Notes: generated from the letters alone by a model not told the origin. 39,465 nt of DNA from JANLUX01 sp031409815 (GCA_031409815.1 JANNXV010000151.1:1-39465); one strand, 5' to 3'. Numbered from the stretch's first letter, positions 25,512 through 34,517 are shown. Numbers and translations: made by a program.

Positions 25512-26207
25512 ATGGGAATTGCTAAAGAATTTTTCGGCCTATTAAAACGCAAAGCTCAACCTATGAGTTGGACTAATCTTCGTAGCACGGAACCGGTTGC
25601 AAACAATTTTGGTCATTATCGTGGTACTTCCATTGATAGATTTTATATCGAACAATTTTTAGAGCAAAACAAATCCTATATTAAAGGTAATGTGCTCGAA
25701 ATTGCCGACACTACTTACAGTAAAAAATATGGTCAGCATGTTTCATCTTATGAAGTATTGCATTACGATGAAACCAATAAAAAGGCAACTATTATTGGGG
25801 ATTTAACAAAGCCTGAAACATTGCCTCAAAATAAAATTGATTGTTTCATCTGCACACAGACTCTTAACTTTATTTATGATTTTAAAGCCGCAATTAAAGG
25901 ATCGTTTCATCTGCTCAAACCGGGCGGAACCATGTTATGCACTGTTGCAGGATTATGCCAGATATCACGATATGACATGGATCGTTGGGGCGACTATTGG
26001 CGATTCACTAATAAATCCATTCAACAAAGTTTTGAAGAAGTTTTTGGCGAACAAATAAAAGTGGAAACTTTTGGAAATGTATTAACTGCAACAGCCCTCT
26101 TACAGGGAATTGTAAAAGAAGAGTTGACCTTAGACGAGTTATCAGTTAACGATGAAAATTATCAAGTGCTTATTTCCATAATAGCAACCAAACCTGCACA
26201 GGCATGA
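25512..26207 (+). CDS. SAM-dependent methyltransferase, type 11-like
   Basis: This 231-residue protein of glycan loci has the block LRSTEPVANNFGHYRGTSID at residues 19-38, a degenerate motif I (GNVLEIADTTYSKKYG), and later LKPGGTMLCTVAG and DRWGDYWRFTNKSI, which are the methyltransferase type 11 post-core elements. The weak motif I, with IADT instead of GCGTG, is usual for this subgroup. Its stop overlaps the FkbM gene start by four bases (ATGA), so the two are coupled. The acceptor is unknown. Confidence 0.8.
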   Translation: MGIAKEFFGLLKRKAQPMSWTNLRSTEPVANNFGHYRGTSIDRFYIEQFLEQNKSYIKGNVLEIADTTYSKKYGQHVSSYEVLHYDETNKKATIIGDLTKPETLPQNKIDCFICTQTLNFIYDFKAAIKGSFHLLKPGGTMLCTVAGLCQISRYDMDRWGDYWRFTNKSIQQSFEEVFGEQIKVETFGNVLTATALLQGIVKEELTLDELSVNDENYQVLISIIATKPAQA

Positions 26208-27010
26208 AATCACTATTGCAACATAGTTTAAAAATGCCTTATGATTTTATCACTGATAAAAATTATCGAAAGTTTTTGTCGTTGCTCCGTAAGTATGGCA
26301 ATGCCGAACGATTTGTTGAGAAAGAAATTTCGTTCAATGGGTTTCGGTTTACGGTTCCTGATGTAGTTTCGTTTGTTTGGCAATACCGCGAAATAATGGT
26401 TGACCGATGTTACGAATTTAAAACCGACAGTACACAACCAATTATTTTTGACTGCGGTGCCAATGTTGGTTTAGCCAGTTTGTTTTTTGCGAAGATGTAT
26501 CCAACTGCAAAAATTATTGCTTTCGAAGCTGACAAAAAAATCAGTGAAATCACTCAAAAGAATTTGCAAGTAAACAAAGTCACCAATGTGGAAGTAATCA
26601 ATAAAGCAGTTTGGATAAATGAAGAGCAATTGAACTTTGGCAGTGAGGGTGCTGACGGAGGTTCGTTAATGAACGAGGCAGGCAACAAACAATTGGTAAA
26701 GGCAACTCGACTTAAAGACTGGCTCGAAAAACATGCAAGCATTGATATGTTAAAAATAGATATTGAAGGTGCTGAATCAAGTGTTATCATGGATTGCGAA
26801 AACAGTCTGCGCCATGTAAATCACCTTTTCCTCGAATACCATTCTTACACCTCCGAAAAGCAGCAGTTATCCAACATATTGGGCATTCTTGAAAAGAATG
26901 GATTGCGTTACAATATGGAAAACAATTACCAACTGAAACACCCCTTTATAAATAAAGGGGAGAAAAAAGTGATGGATATGCAATTGAATATTTTTGCTTA
27001 CCGAATCTGA
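26204..27010 (+). CDS. FkbM-family methyltransferase
   Basis: This 268-residue protein carries the FkbM core: PIIFDCGANVGLASLFFAKM (residues 79-98) as SAM motif I, AFEADKK after strand two, and MLKIDIEGAE as the metal/SAM-proximal motif that defines the family. Many members O-methylate sugars in polysaccharide loci. It is coupled to the preceding methyltransferase by a four-base overlap and lies seven bases before the GT4 gene, so all three form one operon end. The acceptor sugar is unknown. Confidence 0.9.
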   Translation: MKSLLQHSLKMPYDFITDKNYRKFLSLLRKYGNAERFVEKEISFNGFRFTVPDVVSFVWQYREIMVDRCYEFKTDSTQPIIFDCGANVGLASLFFAKMYPTAKIIAFEADKKISEITQKNLQVNKVTNVEVINKAVWINEEQLNFGSEGADGGSLMNEAGNKQLVKATRLKDWLEKHASIDMLKIDIEGAESSVIMDCENSLRHVNHLFLEYHSYTSEKQQLSNILGILEKNGLRYNMENNYQLKHPFINKGEKKVMDMQLNIFAYRI

Positions 27011-27017
27011 TTTTTTA

Positions 27018-28280
27018 ATGGCGGTAAAAAAAATACTACTGATTAATACCCATCACAACAAAGGTGGAGCAGCAGTTGCATGCAGACGATTATCAGAAGC
27101 GTTAAAAGAAAAAGACGATTTATCTATTCATCACTTAGTACATTATACCGATCAGTCCGTTGCTGCCAACGATGAATATACTGCGGTAACCAATCGTAAA
27201 ATTGCTTTTGCCAGAATCTATCTGGAACGATTACTTTTTTTGCCTTATGAAAAAAACAAGGATATCCGTTTCAATTTTTCTCCAGCAAATGTTGGATGCA
27301 ATATCACCAACCAAACGAGTATTAAAGACGCAGATATACTCCATTTGCATTGGATACAACATGGATTTATTTCATTAAAAGGATTACAAAAAATACTTGC
27401 ATCCGGCAAACCTGTAGTCTGGACTTTACATGATATGTGGATGTTTACCGGAGGATGTCATCATAGCAGAGGTTGTACTAATTACAAGAGCAATTGTGGA
27501 GATTGCAAGTTTTTAAAGTCGCCCGCCAAAAATGATTTAAGTAACCGAATAGCAAGCTTTAAGAAAAAGATTTTTGCTATTGCCAATCTTAAAATTGTTA
27601 CACCTAGCAGTTGGTTGGCTAAGTGTGCTTTAGAAAGTAATTTGTTTAAACCGAATCAGATTCTTGTGATTCCGAATCCGCTCAACTTAAATTTATATAC
27701 GCCAACGAGCAAAACAGCAGCAAAAAAAAGATTGGGCCTAAATCCATCTAAACGATATTTATCATTTATTGCTGCCAATGTTTCCACATTTTATAAAGGC
27801 ATTTCTTATTTAAAGGATGCATTAAAGATTTTACAACAAGACAAAATGTTCAATGATATTGAATTGATTGTAATTGGTCAATTAAAAAACGAAGGCTACG
27901 AAGAAGTCTTTCAAAAGGTGCATCTTACCGGATATATTACAGATGAAAATAAAATGGTCGACTATTACAATGCCAGTGATGTCTTTGTGTTGCCTTCGTT
28001 AGAAGAGAATTTACCCAACACCATCATGGAAGCAATGGCTTGCGGAACACCGGCAGTCGCTTTCAACACGGGTGGAATTCCTGATTTAATTGATCATCAT
28101 AAAAACGGTTATTTAGCGGAGTATTGCAACGCTACAGATTTTGCAGAAGGAATTAAATGGGTTTTAGCAGACAAAGTGCGTTATGATTCGCTATGTAAAA
28201 ATGCACATGAAAAAACAGTGGCTCTTTTTTCCTATCCAATTATTGCCAAACAATACAAAGAAGTGTACGAGTCGTTTTGA
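27018..28280 (+). CDS. Glycosyltransferase family 4
   Basis: This 420-residue GT-B enzyme opens with KKILLINTHHNKGGAAVACR and ends with the GT4 donor site LEENLPNTIMEAMACGTPAV and VAFNTGGIPDLI. In the middle the HDMWMFTGGCHHSRGCTNY stretch with later cysteines (NCGDCKF) is typical of a GT4 subgroup from colanic-acid-like loci. ATG 27018 is chosen over a TTG at 26994 because the latter overlaps the FkbM gene and adds no family sequence. It is the last gene of the glycan region. The donor is unknown. Confidence 0.9.
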   Translation: MAVKKILLINTHHNKGGAAVACRRLSEALKEKDDLSIHHLVHYTDQSVAANDEYTAVTNRKIAFARIYLERLLFLPYEKNKDIRFNFSPANVGCNITNQTSIKDADILHLHWIQHGFISLKGLQKILASGKPVVWTLHDMWMFTGGCHHSRGCTNYKSNCGDCKFLKSPAKNDLSNRIASFKKKIFAIANLKIVTPSSWLAKCALESNLFKPNQILVIPNPLNLNLYTPTSKTAAKKRLGLNPSKRYLSFIAANVSTFYKGISYLKDALKILQQDKMFNDIELIVIGQLKNEGYEEVFQKVHLTGYITDENKMVDYYNASDVFVLPSLEENLPNTIMEAMACGTPAVAFNTGGIPDLIDHHKNGYLAEYCNATDFAEGIKWVLADKVRYDSLCKNAHEKTVALFSYPIIAKQYKEVYESF

Positions 28281-28429
28281 CCGTACTTCACCGAAACTTA
28301 TTTCTGGTTAAGTGCTTATAAACCAGATATCCCTTTTAATAAAGCATTGAATTCAGGGTAGATTTGGAAATCAATTGAAATCAGAGATAATATCATGCAA
28401 CTCTTTCGTTTATATTTCCGTCTATTATA

Positions 28430-28441
28430 TGACATAAGTCA
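28430..28441. promoter_or_regulatory. Candidate CRP/FNR-type operator
   Basis: TGACATAAGTCA fits the TGA-N6-TCA pattern of CRP/FNR-family sites and is a near-perfect palindrome (TGAC-N4-GTCA). It sits 48 bases before the TTG start at 28489, where a class II activator site would be expected. No factor is encoded nearby. Confidence 0.4.
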
Positions 28442-28488
28442 CATTTAAGCATCATTTCAATAATTAAATTTGCTGTATTATTATCGCT

Positions 28489-28857
28489 TTGAAACAGTTT
28501 ATCTCCATTTTTATTGTTACCGCTATCCTGCTGCAATCTATAAGCAGTTTGATGGTCGTTGCTGGATATGAATTAAACAGAAATTACATTACAAAAAACT
28601 TTTGTGAAAACAAAAGCAAACCAAAAATGCATTGTAATGGCAAATGCCATTTAAAAAAAGCATTAATTGCTCAGGAGAAAAATGAGAATAACACCACCTC
28701 CCCTACCAAAGAAAAACAAGAAACGATTCAATTTTTTCAAATCAAAACAGTTTTAAAAATATTTGATTCATCTATTTCTTCCAATTACAATTCATTTTTT
28801 CACATAGTTAAAACACAGTCTGTTTTGTTTCAGGTATTTCATCCGCCTACCGTTTAA
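28489..28857 (+). CDS. Small Cys/His-rich exported or membrane protein (unnamed Bacteroidota family)
   Basis: This 122-residue protein has no recognised name. It begins with a signal- or anchor-like segment (KQFISIFIVTAILLQSISSL). Next come YELNRNYITKNFCENKSKPK and MHCNGKCHLKK (residues 47-57), so Cys39, Met47, His48, Cys49, Cys53 and His54 could bind metal. The rest is polar with a hydrophobic end. I recall the CENKxKPxMxCNGKCHL pattern from small Bacteroidota proteins, without a known function. The start codon is TTG; no in-frame ATG upstream gives a signal sequence. It heads the MbnP/MauG module. Confidence 0.7.
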   Translation: MKQFISIFIVTAILLQSISSLMVVAGYELNRNYITKNFCENKSKPKMHCNGKCHLKKALIAQEKNENNTTSPTKEKQETIQFFQIKTVLKIFDSSISSNYNSFFHIVKTQSVLFQVFHPPTV

Positions 28858-28957
28858 CTGATTTTTTATTCTATTGCGCTGTCTGTTTAACGCGTTACTT
28901 ATTTAAAATAAGTTGCATGATGCGCAACTATCAGTTTAACAATTTAATTCCTTTAGC

Positions 28958-29938
28958 ATGAAAAAAATTATCTTGCTGTGGGTACTTATTGTAAATGTCA
29001 ATGGACTGCTTGCCTGCGACTATTGCAATTGTTACCTCGGCTTAAATCCGCACTATAAAAAAAACAGTGTCGGATTACGTTACAATTTTATGAGTTACAC
29101 TGGCTCTCATAATACCGATGCAGAATTGGCATCGCAAGGTCTTAGTAAAAATGATTTCTGGGAAACACGTTCTTCCATCGAATTGCATGGACAACTATAC
29201 CCGACACAAAAACTGCAGTTGATTTTCTCATTACCATATGTAATTAATAAAGAAGGCCTAGATGATAAAGCAACTCAATCTGTTGGGAGTAAAACCATGC
29301 ACGATGTTACAGCACAAACTCCTGTTACTGAATTTAAGACTGAAACAGTGCAAGGAATTGGTGATGCGATAATGCTTGCACATTATCAAGTCTTCAATAA
29401 AACAGCTATTGATTCCAATAAATTCAGTCAAAGATTGTTTGCCGGTGGAGGAATAAAGCTGCCCGTTGGAGCGTATAAAATTGCAGCTGATGAAAACGCT
29501 CATGAACGACTTCATAAACCGGGGACTGGGAGTTGGGATGTATTGGCAAGTATGTCGTACCTAGGCAAAATAAAGAAAGTAGGGTTAAATCTAAATATCT
29601 CTTATATGTTAACTACCGCAAACAGCCAGGATTTTGAATTTGGAAATCGCTTTAATGCTAACTTTACTGCTTACTATCAATTGAATTGCAAAAAAACAAT
29701 ATTCTATCCGAGTGCAGGAGTATATCTTGAACAAGCTGGCATGGATAAAGACACCGATGGCGATTATCTGCATAATTCAGGAGGCAATATTGTATATGCT
29801 CATGTGGGTTTTGATTTCTATTTCAAAAAAATTTCAATGAATGCAGCTTATCAATTACCGGTTGTACAAACTTTAAATCAGCCACAGCCTGAAATGAACT
29901 ATCGCATTGTGGCAGGAATTAATTACATATTTAATTAA
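28958..29938 (+). CDS. Predicted outer-membrane barrel-like protein with N-terminal Cys cluster
   Basis: This 326-residue exported protein has a signal peptide (MKKIILLWVLIVNVNGLLA) and then CDYCNCYLGLNPHY, where Cys20, Cys23 and Cys25 could coordinate metal. The rest has alternating beta-strand character with aromatic strand ends (SVGLRYNFMSYTGS, GHVGF-like repeats, VAGINYIFN at the end), fitting an outer-membrane beta-barrel. I associate this form with genes next to MbnP and MauG-like proteins in Bacteroidota, where a role in metal (copper) transfer is suspected. The barrel call is by pattern, not by homology to a known porin. Confidence 0.7.
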   Translation: MKKIILLWVLIVNVNGLLACDYCNCYLGLNPHYKKNSVGLRYNFMSYTGSHNTDAELASQGLSKNDFWETRSSIELHGQLYPTQKLQLIFSLPYVINKEGLDDKATQSVGSKTMHDVTAQTPVTEFKTETVQGIGDAIMLAHYQVFNKTAIDSNKFSQRLFAGGGIKLPVGAYKIAADENAHERLHKPGTGSWDVLASMSYLGKIKKVGLNLNISYMLTTANSQDFEFGNRFNANFTAYYQLNCKKTIFYPSAGVYLEQAGMDKDTDGDYLHNSGGNIVYAHVGFDFYFKKISMNAAYQLPVVQTLNQPQPEMNYRIVAGINYIFN

Positions 29939-29975
29939 ACAAAAAATCACAAACAATTATAAAAAAAATATCCAA

Positions 29976-30743
29976 ATGAAAATAAATAAAATAATATTAA
30001 TGTTAGCATTGATGACCATTGTTATAAGTTTTAACGCTTGTAAAAAAGAGGCTGAGGAGGGAATGCTTATTCCTCCGCCAAGCACTGAACAAAAATTAAA
30101 ATTTCATATTCACAATATGGTTGGAACTAATGCACTCAACTTTACAACAGAATTTACCAATGCAAGTGGCAGAAAATTTAACATGTCTGATTGTCGGTAT
30201 TATATATCTAACATTGTGCTCATTAAAAGTGATAATACCGAGCTGCCTTTAAGCGGAAAAGTGTTATTGGTAAATCCATCAATTGATGATTATGAACTAG
30301 CTACAGTGCCAGTTGGTGGTTACAAAGGTTTTAGATTTATAATAGGACTTGACTCTGCAACCAATCACAGTAATATCACTGCTTATTCTGCTGGAAATCC
30401 TTTGGCAGTGCAAACACCATCTATGCATTGGACCTGGAGTTCGGGTTATCTGTTTATGAAACTGGAAGGAAATGTCGATACAACACTAGCCAATACCGGA
30501 ACCCCAAATGTTGAATTTTTCTATCATATCGCATTGGACAATTTCAAAAGAACCATTGATTTCGGTACAGAGTCCTTCACAGTTTCAAGTGGTTCGGATA
30601 AGGAAATTGTGTTAGAGTTTAATTTATTAGATGCACTTAACAATGTAGATATGCGCACTGAATATATTACACACAGCAACGACAATGTACCTTTAGCTAC
30701 AAAAATTGCAGACAATTGGCAAGGCGCCTTTAGTGTTGAATAA
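29976..30743 (+). CDS. MbnP-family copper-binding-type lipoprotein
   Basis: This 255-residue lipoprotein has a lipobox ending SFNAC (Cys22). The MbnP signature includes KLKFHIHNMVGTNALNF, the YYISNIVLIKSDN block, VPVGGYKGFRFIIGLDSATN and PSMHWTWSSGYLFMKLEG (148-165). In MbnP of methanotrophs a Trp is oxidised to kynurenine by its MauG-like partner MbnH, forming a copper site; the HWTW motif (Trp152, Trp154) is the likely region here. The ATG at 29976 is preferred to an upstream frame start at 29907. Its partner follows 65 bp downstream. Confidence 0.82.
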   Translation: MKINKIILMLALMTIVISFNACKKEAEEGMLIPPPSTEQKLKFHIHNMVGTNALNFTTEFTNASGRKFNMSDCRYYISNIVLIKSDNTELPLSGKVLLVNPSIDDYELATVPVGGYKGFRFIIGLDSATNHSNITAYSAGNPLAVQTPSMHWTWSSGYLFMKLEGNVDTTLANTGTPNVEFFYHIALDNFKRTIDFGTESFTVSSGSDKEIVLEFNLLDALNNVDMRTEYITHSNDNVPLATKIADNWQGAFSVE

Positions 30744-30808
30744 TCGTATTTAATTTGGCGATCGTAATCCCCTCTGCACAATTCGCGGAGGGGACTATAA
30801 AGAATAAA

Positions 30809-31807
30809 ATGAAAAGAATATTTTTAATCGTTTGTTGTGTAAGTTTAATCATTGCTTGCAGAAAAGATTCAGCAGAGGTTGAAATGGTTGATTCAGGAAA
30901 TGTTGTAATTACTTTGCAACCTCCGATTGGTTTTCCTTATCCAAATATCCCATCCGACAATCAGCCCACACAAAACAGAATTGATTTGGGAAAGAAAATT
31001 TTCTTTGATCCCATTCTATCGCGCGACTCAACCATATCTTGTGGTAGCTGTCATTTGACTAACAAAAAATTTACCGATGGATTACCGGTAAGTATTGGAA
31101 TAGATGGTCGTCATGCTTTGCGTAACTCTATGACTATTTTAAACACCGCCTATCAACCATCTATGTTTTGGGATGGTGGAGTTCCTAACCTGGAGCAGCA
31201 AGTGCTGGCACCTATCGAAAACCCTAATGAAATGGATTTTGATGTCAATCAGGTTGTTCAAAGATTAATTCATCACCCTGATTACCCTGCATTGTTTCAG
31301 AAAGCATACAACCAGCCACCAAGTGTTTATACTTTAACACGAGCTATTGCATGTTACGAACGCACCTTGTTTACGGGAAAATCGCGTTACGATCAATACC
31401 TTTATGAAAACAACACCGCTGCGTTAAATACTTCAGAAATTAACGGCATGAATATTTTTAACGGTGAAACCGGTGAATGCTTTCATTGTCATGGCGAATA
31501 CAATTTTACTGATTACAGTTTTAAAAACAACGGGCTTTATTTGGTTTATGCCGACTCAGGCAGAGCACGTATTACCGGAAATCCAAACGATGTTGGAAAA
31601 TTTAAAGTGCCTTCACTTCGCAACGTAGAGCTAACCGCCCCTTATATGCACGATGGAAGTTTACCAACTTTAGAAAGTGTGATCGATCATTATAATAGTG
31701 GAGGACAACCTCATCCAAATAAAAGTGGATTAATTCAACCACTTAATTTAACGGTTCAGCAAAAACAAGATCTGGTAAATTTTTTGAAGACCCTGAACGA
31801 TCAATAG
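30809..31807 (+). CDS. Di-heme cytochrome c peroxidase / MauG-MbnH-like lipoprotein
   Basis: This 332-residue periplasmic protein is a lipoprotein (lipobox LIIAC, Cys17) with two c-type heme sites: CGSCH (78-82) and CFHCH (224-228). The TAPYMHDGSLPTLE block (276-289) carries a Met that is the usual distal ligand in peroxidases, and MF-WDGGVPNLEQQ near 119 is typical of the MauG/CcpA family. ATG 30809 is chosen because it gives a proper lipoprotein signal. It follows the MbnP gene by 65 bp, as in the MbnP-MbnH pair. A peroxidase role is the alternative. Confidence 0.88.
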   Translation: MKRIFLIVCCVSLIIACRKDSAEVEMVDSGNVVITLQPPIGFPYPNIPSDNQPTQNRIDLGKKIFFDPILSRDSTISCGSCHLTNKKFTDGLPVSIGIDGRHALRNSMTILNTAYQPSMFWDGGVPNLEQQVLAPIENPNEMDFDVNQVVQRLIHHPDYPALFQKAYNQPPSVYTLTRAIACYERTLFTGKSRYDQYLYENNTAALNTSEINGMNIFNGETGECFHCHGEYNFTDYSFKNNGLYLVYADSGRARITGNPNDVGKFKVPSLRNVELTAPYMHDGSLPTLESVIDHYNSGGQPHPNKSGLIQPLNLTVQQKQDLVNFLKTLNDQ

Positions 31808-31812
31808 TTCTT

Positions 31813-31849
31813 AAAATAAATGAGCCGCTCTTGGCGGCTCATTTATTTT
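31813..31849. terminator. Bidirectional intrinsic terminator
   Basis: A perfect 16-bp stem (31813-31828 with 31834-31849) closes the 5-base loop TCTTG; each strand carries T-rich sequence after the GC-rich part (GAGCCGC/GCGGCTC). It ends both the MauG-like gene and the convergent BFN gene, whose stop codon it touches. Confidence 0.9.
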
Positions 31850-32475
31850 TATTGTGATGATTTTTTTCGCTTATTTAATTCATCCCTAATCTTAGAAGCC
31901 GTTTCATAAGCCTCGTCATCAATTGCACGCATCAATGACTCTTTTAACTCTTCAATTGTTTGATTGGCAAACTCGCCTTCACCACCGGTAATCGCCTTTT
32001 TCTCCACAGGAGTTTTCTTAGCAGCTGATTTTGATTTAGCTGTAGCACCTACTTCTTCACCACTCTCATCCAATACAACTCCTGCCGAAGCCAAAATAAA
32101 TTCGTAAGTATAAATAGGGCAATTAAAACGAACGGCCATTGCAATTGCATCCGATGTTCGTGCATCTATTTCTTTGGTTTCAGTTCCGTTGGTACAGGTA
32201 AGTTTCGAATAAAAAATACCTTCCTTCAAATTATAAATTACAATTTCAGTAACTGTAAGTCCAAATTCAACGGCAAAGTTCTTGAACAAATCGTGTGTAA
32301 GTGGTCGGCTTGGAGTCATGTTTTCCAATTCAACAGCAATGGCTTGTGCTTCAAATCCACCGATGATGATTGGTAGTCTTCTTTTACCAATTTCTTCGCC
32401 TAATACTAAAGCGTAAGCACCGGATTGAGTTTGGCTGAAAGAGAGGCCGATGATTTCGAGTTTTATTTTTTTCAC
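31849..32475 (-). CDS. Bifunctional nuclease family (BFN/DUF151) protein with UVR motif
   Basis: This 208-residue cytoplasmic protein has a BFN domain at about residues 5-135 (GEEIGKRRLPIIIGGFEAQA, ENMTPSRPLTHDLF, ARTSDAIAMAVRFNCPIY) and a C-terminal UvrB/UvrC motif at about 172-208 (LKESLMRAIDDEAYETASKI with RDELNKRKK), joined by a low-complexity linker. BFN proteins of this length with a UVR tail are common in Bacteroidota; nuclease activity is known for a plant and a Mycobacterium-like relative only. The start codon is GTG. The gene ends at a strong bidirectional terminator. Confidence 0.88.
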   Translation of the reverse strand: MKKIKLEIIGLSFSQTQSGAYALVLGEEIGKRRLPIIIGGFEAQAIAVELENMTPSRPLTHDLFKNFAVEFGLTVTEIVIYNLKEGIFYSKLTCTNGTETKEIDARTSDAIAMAVRFNCPIYTYEFILASAGVVLDESGEEVGATAKSKSAAKKTPVEKKAITGGEGEFANQTIEELKESLMRAIDDEAYETASKIRDELNKRKKSSQ

Positions 32476-32534
32476 TGTGAGGAATCTGCTTATGTGAAAT
32501 TAAAGATTGCTAATGTAGGTGTGAAAATAACAAA

Positions 32535-33512
32535 TCAAGCATTAACTGCCTTAAATTCTTTTATGGCTGCAATTAATTGTGGAACCACTTCAAATGCATC
32601 ACCCACAATTCCATAATCAGCCGCCTTAAAGAATGGAGCCTCAGGGTCTTTATTAATCACCACTATTACCTTTGAAGAACTTACCCCAGCAAGGTGTTGA
32701 ATGGCTCCGGAAATTCCAATGGCAATATATAAATTTGGACTCACTGCGATTCCGGTTTGACCCACATGTTCGCTGTGTGGTCGCCAATTCGAATCGCTCA
32801 CTGGTTTTGAACAAGCAGTAGCAGCGCCTAATAATCCGGCCAATTCTTCTATCATTCCCCAGTTCTCAGGTCCTTTCATACCACGGCCGGCACTCACCAC
32901 CAATTCGGCTTCTGGTAATGAAACCTTATCAGAAGCACGAATAATATCTTTAACCATAGCGGCAAAATCATTGCTCTGAATCTCAGGAGCAAAATCAACA
33001 ATTTGACCTTCCTTACCATTTTCATTCACCTTGTATGAATTAGGAACCAGTGTAATCACCTTTACCACACTTGTTAGGGTAACATCGGCAAAAGCCTTAC
33101 CTGAGAAAGCACCTTTACGCACCACAAAACCATTATTCATTTCGGGCAATGCAATGGCACCATCAACAAATGCTGCCGAAAGTTTCACCGCAACACGTGG
33201 AGCAAGTCCCTTTCCGGTAAATGATGCACTCATCACCACAACGCTTGCATTTTCCTGCTTTGCAGCCAAGGCTATTACAGCCGCATAGGCTTGATTTACG
33301 AATGTTTTTAGTTTATCTAATCCTACATTCAAAATTTTAGAGGCACCATATTTTGCGAGTAAGCCTAACTCCTCTTTGCTTACATCTCCTATGGAAATAA
33401 CATTTAATGGAACATTTAATTGGGTGGCAATTGTAAAGCCATAGGAAACTACTTCAAAAGTTGATTTCTTAAATTTTCCGGAAGCGTGTTCTGCGTATAC
33501 TAATACTGACAT
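32535..33512 (-). CDS. etfA: Electron transfer flavoprotein alpha subunit
   Basis: This 325-residue FAD-binding subunit passes electrons from acyl-CoA and other dehydrogenases to ETF-quinone oxidoreductase. The C-terminal FAD domain shows VVSAGRGMKGPENWGMIEEL, SDSNWRPHSEHVGQTG and AIGISGAIQHLAGVSSSKVI, all family hallmarks. The N-terminal half begins with VLVYAEHASGKFKKSTFEVV. It lies 80 bp downstream of etfB on the same strand and is co-transcribed in the usual order. The gap between them holds repeated AT-rich words. Confidence 0.95.
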   Translation of the reverse strand: MSVLVYAEHASGKFKKSTFEVVSYGFTIATQLNVPLNVISIGDVSKEELGLLAKYGASKILNVGLDKLKTFVNQAYAAVIALAAKQENASVVVMSASFTGKGLAPRVAVKLSAAFVDGAIALPEMNNGFVVRKGAFSGKAFADVTLTSVVKVITLVPNSYKVNENGKEGQIVDFAPEIQSNDFAAMVKDIIRASDKVSLPEAELVVSAGRGMKGPENWGMIEELAGLLGAATACSKPVSDSNWRPHSEHVGQTGIAVSPNLYIAIGISGAIQHLAGVSSSKVIVVINKDPEAPFFKAADYGIVGDAFEVVPQLIAAIKEFKAVNA

Positions 33513-33592
33513 TATATAGAGTTATAAATTTTGAATTATGAGTTATGAGTTATGAATTTAGTTCTGAATTCTACATTCTGAATTCTGCATTA

Positions 33593-34330
33593 CTAAAAAA
33601 CTTTGGCTTCGTTGTGCAACAAATCAACCAATTGTTTTACCTGATCGTTTGGAACAAGATGTACTGTGCCGCGTGGCTTTGGCTTATCGTATGATATCAC
33701 TTCTTGCAATTTGGCAACTTCCACCGGCTCAACAACTGTTAATGGTTTGGTACGGGCCGACATAATACCACGCATATTTGGAATACGGGGTTCAGCCATA
33801 CCTTCCGATGCGCTGGCTACTAACGGCAAAGGACAATTAATAATTTCTTTACCGCCTTCAATTTCGCGTTCAATTGTTGCAGTTGTACCATCCACATTCA
33901 ACGATTTTACAATGCTTATACTGGGTATCTCCAGCAATTCTCCTATCATAGAGGGCACTTGAGCTCCATTGTAATCAATCGACTCACGACCGGTCAAAAT
34001 CATATCAAAACCTTTGTCTTTTGCAAATGCTGCAATTTGGTTTGCCACAAAATAAGCATCGCGTGGAGCTGCATTTACTCGAACTGCATCGGTTGCTCCA
34101 ATCGCTAATGCTTTACGAATGGTAGGATCGGTGCTTGCATCACCTACATTTATGACGGTTACAGAACCGCCACTTCCTTCTGTCAATTCCAAAGCGCGTG
34201 TTAAAGCAATTTCATCGTAAGGATTAATTATATACTGAATACCGGCTGACACAAATGATTTTTGATCGTCAGTAAAATTGATTTTAGAAGTAGTATCAGG
34301 CACATTGCTGACGCAAACGAGAATTTTCAT
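33593..34330 (-). CDS. etfB: Electron transfer flavoprotein beta subunit
   Basis: This 245-residue partner of EtfA binds AMP and forms the heterodimer. It starts MKILVCVSNVPDTTSKINF, and contains NPYDEIALTRALEL, LTGRESIDYNGAQVPSMIGE and the PRIPNMRGIMSARTKPL block; these define the subunit. Its length is normal. It is first in the etfB-etfA operon and is divergent from the pyruvate dehydrogenase E1 beta gene, so regulatory sequence for both lies in 34331-34517. Confidence 0.95.
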   Translation of the reverse strand: MKILVCVSNVPDTTSKINFTDDQKSFVSAGIQYIINPYDEIALTRALELTEGSGGSVTVINVGDASTDPTIRKALAIGATDAVRVNAAPRDAYFVANQIAAFAKDKGFDMILTGRESIDYNGAQVPSMIGELLEIPSISIVKSLNVDGTTATIEREIEGGKEIINCPLPLVASASEGMAEPRIPNMRGIMSARTKPLTVVEPVEVAKLQEVISYDKPKPRGTVHLVPNDQVKQLVDLLHNEAKVF

Positions 34331-34417
34331 TGAGGAAATAAGTTATTGAGTTGTTATGCTACGGAGTTGTTAAAATTCGCTGGCAAAACTAATTGTTTAT
34401 GAGATTGGTTACATGGG

Positions 34418-34510
34418 TAATTAAGCAAATTAGGGTAATTAGGGCAAATTTGTAATCCAAAATGCAAAACGTATTGAACCTAATTACCTGAATTACCCAA
34501 ATCCCTATTT
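34418..34510. repeat. Inverted AT-rich word repeat (GGTAATTAGGG type)
   Basis: GGGTAATTAAGCAAATTAGG and GGTAATTAGGG (from about 34418) face CCTAATTACCTGAATTACCC (about 34478-34498). The same word GGTAATTAGGG recurs at 37420-37430. It lies in the divergent gap of etfB and pdhB. Confidence 0.5.
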
Positions 34511-34513
34511 TTG
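34506..34513 (+). promoter_or_regulatory. -7 promoter element of pdhB
   Basis: TATTTTTG is a perfect TAnnTTTG only four bases before the ATG at 34518, so the message is probably leaderless. Confidence 0.6.
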
Positions 34514-34517
34514 CCTC

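Noticed and set aside
28911..28929. Short hairpin AGTTGC-N7-GCAACT before the barrel gene as a riboswitch or terminator
   Set aside because: A six-base stem with no T-run and no known riboswitch core is too weak to call.
31801..31860. The strong hairpin as a dispersed REP element
   Set aside because: It has a perfect GC stem with T-runs on both sides between convergent genes, and no second copy was seen in the window.
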